This document shows, one piece after another, positions 6,064-6,932 of a stretch of DNA of 6,932 bases (position 1 is the first letter of the stretch; each line of letters starts with the position of its first letter). A model generated the notes under the pieces. It was not told where the DNA came from, searched no databases, and was given only the letters and a program-made list of their open reading frames with translations. The stretch comes from Bacteroidales bacterium (GTDB lineage Bacteria; Bacteroidota; Bacteroidia; Bacteroidales; UBA7960), in the NCBI GenBank assembly GCA_007132865.1, contig SLNU01000240.1, positions 1-6,932 of the forward strand, read 5' to 3'. The position numbers and the translations under genes are program-made.

Positions 6064-6486
6064 ACGCTGGATATCCTTTTTCTTGGTGGTTTCCCTCTTG
6101 TCGTAGAGTTTTTTCCCTTTCGCCAGGGCAATTTCCAGCTTGGCAAGCCCTTTTTCGTTGATAAACAGGTGGGTTGGGACCAGGGTAAGCCCTTTTTCGT
6201 CCAGCTTGGTACGCAGCTTTTTCAGTTCGCGGGCCGTTAGCAGTAGCTTGCGGTCTCGCCGGGGCTCATGGTTGTTGTAGGTGCCGTAGTCATACTCGGC
6301 AATGTGCATGTTTTTTACGAAAAGTTCTGCGGCCACAAATGCACAATACGCCTCATTGATGCTGGCCTTGCCACTGCGGATAGACTTGATTTCCGTGCCG
6401 GTCAGCACCATGCCGGCAATGAATTTCTCCAGAAGGAAGTATTCAAAGCCTGCTTTTTTATTCCTGATGTGGATTTGATTGGCCAT
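6040..6486 (-). CDS. smpB: SsrA-binding protein SmpB
   Basis: SmpB binds tmRNA and takes it to stalled ribosomes for trans-translation. The protein has 148 residues from ATG 6486, a normal length. Family landmarks are all present: [14 protein letters not shown] (9-22), [10 protein letters not shown] (30-39), the NMHIAEY segment (59-65), [13 protein letters not shown] (71-83), [12 protein letters not shown] (99-110) and [20 protein letters not shown] (113-132). The basic C-terminal tail (133-148), ending ERSGL, is the part that enters the empty mRNA channel. An in-frame TTG at 6495 would add three residues, but [12 protein letters not shown] is the usual beginning and the ATG is preferred. A perfect -7 box lies just upstream at 6503-6510. 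The tmRNA gene itself is not in the window. Translation ends in a double TGA. Confidence 0.97.
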   Translation of the reverse strand: MANQIHIRNKKAGFEYFLLEKFIAGMVLTGTEIKSIRSGKASINEAYCAFVAAELFVKNMHIAEYDYGTYNNHEPRRDRKLLLTARELKKLRTKLDEKGLTLVPTHLFINEKGLAKLEIALAKGKKLYDKRETTKKKDIQREMERSGL

Positions 6487-6502
6487 ATCCGACAATGATC
6501 GA

Positions 6503-6510
6503 CAAAATTA
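6503..6510 (-). promoter_or_regulatory. -7 box of the smpB promoter
   Basis: TAATTTTG on the minus strand matches TAnnTTTG exactly and lies 16 bases from the ATG at 6486. No TTG was found at the usual distance upstream, so only the -7 element is called. Confidence 0.45.
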
Positions 6511-6618
6511 CGAAAATTTATAGCCTCGCGGCATTGGAAAACCAGGATATGCTAAACAAAACAGCGACAGGGATGTTTTAAAGCCTGAAGCAGTATACGG
6601 GAAATGCATCAAAAATTG

Positions 6619-6648
6619 TTGCGTATAATATAAAAAAATATACTTTTG
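6619..6648 (+). promoter_or_regulatory. Bacteroidota-type promoter of the DUF2795-type gene
   Basis: TTG (6619-6621), a 19-base spacer and TACTTTTG (6641-6648) match the consensus exactly, with the same -7 box and spacing as the rhomboid promoter. The spacer is nearly pure A+T (TATAATATAAAAAAATA), which should ease melting. The leader to the ATG at 6671 would be about 15-18 bases. The remaining part of the gap (6511-6615) shows nothing I can identify. Confidence 0.65.
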
Positions 6649-6670
6649 CAAAAAATTAAACCATTTGCCC

Positions 6671-6892
6671 ATGTATTGGACACTTGAGCTTGCATCCAAA
6701 CTTGAAGACGCACCGTGGCCTGCGACCAAAGAAGAGCTGATCGATTATGCGCTCAGGTCCGGCGCACCAATGGAAGTCATCGAAAACCTTCAGGAGATTG
6801 AGGACGAAGGAGATGTGTATGAAAGCATTGAGGATATATGGCCTGATTATCCGACAAAGGATGATTTTTTCTTTCATGAGGATGAGTATTAG
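6671..6892 (+). CDS. Small acidic DUF2795-type protein
   Basis: This is a 73-residue soluble protein with no signal peptide or membrane segment. It begins MYWTLELASKLEDAPWPATK. It resembles the short DUF2795 proteins found next to housekeeping genes across Bacteroidota; I recognise the pattern, and the function is not established. It is extremely acidic, with 22 Asp/Glu against 4 Lys/Arg. The front half (about 16-42, WPATKEELIDYALRSGAP then EVIENLQEI) looks like a small helical domain. The back half has the order IEDIWPDYP (53-61), KDDFFF (63-68) and an HEDEY end. An in-frame TTG at 6665 would add two residues, but the ATG is the natural start given the promoter position. It is divergent from smpB, and its last bases overlap a possible following gene. 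Confidence 0.88.
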   Translation: MYWTLELASKLEDAPWPATKEELIDYALRSGAPMEVIENLQEIEDEGDVYESIEDIWPDYPTKDDFFFHEDEY

Positions 6893-6932
6893 GACTATTG
6901 ACCTTATTCTTTTCGAACCGGCCCAGGGCCGG
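6882..6932 (+). CDS. Possible start of a further gene, cut by the window end
   Basis: A frame beginning at ATG 6882 (or ATG 6876) stays open to the last base and reads MSIRTIDLILFEPAQGR from 6882. It overlaps the DUF2795-type stop by 11 bases (17 from ATG 6876), an arrangement typical of translationally coupled genes. Seventeen residues are too few to name a family, and an open frame this short can arise by chance. Confidence 0.35.
   Translation, partial: MSIRTIDLILFEPAQGR
6918..6932. repeat. Perfect 7+1+7 inverted repeat at the window edge
   Basis: CCGGCCC-A-GGGCCGG is a perfect dyad that ends exactly with the window. It could be the stem of a terminator behind the DUF2795-type gene, but any T-tract would lie outside. 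It could equally be coding sequence (Pro-Ala-Gln-Gly-Arg) of the frame starting at 6882. Confidence 0.5.

Noticed and set aside
6487..6495. TTG start extending SmpB by three residues
   Set aside because: The ATG at 6486 gives the usual SmpB beginning and length.
1..6932. A novel defence, mobile or biosynthetic system
   Set aside because: Every long gene belongs to a familiar housekeeping family. No transposase, integrase, toxin pair, CRISPR repeat or synthase-type gene is present, and composition looks even across the window.

Overview
The window looks like chromosomal housekeeping sequence from a member of the Bacteroidota, probably class Bacteroidia. Three things point there. Most genes on both strands are preceded by the phylum's characteristic promoter (-33 TTG, about 19-22 bases, -7 TAnnTTTG). 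The S41 protease, the DWNGT-type HAD protein, SmpB and the short acidic DUF2795-type protein all have a Bacteroidota look. Shine-Dalgarno signals are mostly absent. Base composition is balanced and coding density is high. There are no rRNA or tRNA genes, no CRISPR array and no recognisable mobile element.

Layout. Bases 1-821 hold the C-terminal 272 codons of dxs (1-deoxy-D-xylulose-5-phosphate synthase). The window opens one residue after the expected catalytic glutamate. A ZIP-family metal transporter (zupT-like, 814-1725) overlaps its end by 8 bases and begins at TTG, so the two are probably translated together. It collides tail to tail, with a 26-base overlap, with a class-IV PLP enzyme on the minus strand (1700-2566; ADC lyase or aminotransferase). 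A compact divergent promoter region (2567-2678) separates that gene from a HAD-family hydrolase (2679-3365), and contains a 15-base tandem duplication carrying two TAAATTTG boxes. The HAD gene ends in a TGACC pentamer repeat, facing a secreted C-terminal processing (S41) protease on the minus strand (3404-5011). Another divergent control region (5012-5173), with a short perfect dyad between the promoter elements of the protease, leads to an intramembrane rhomboid protease (5174-5971). This converges on smpB (minus strand, 6040-6486), whose 3' end appears to be followed by a diverged copy of itself. A third divergent region (6487-6670) leads to a 73-residue acidic DUF2795-type protein (6671-6892). 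A further reading frame, open to the window edge, may begin inside the end of that gene.

How the genes relate. This is not one pathway. It is a set of mostly single-gene units: isoprenoid precursor synthesis, divalent metal uptake, a PLP enzyme, a small-molecule phosphatase-like protein, envelope proteolysis (S41 and rhomboid) and ribosome rescue (SmpB). Strand direction alternates almost gene by gene, so only dxs-zupT looks like a true operon, perhaps joined by DUF2795 and the frame after it. I see no convincing new multi-gene system. The more interesting signals are small: the duplicated promoter boxes, the dyad in a promoter spacer, the pentamer repeat at a stop codon, the smpB 3'-end duplication and the Asp-to-Asn change in the HAD motif.
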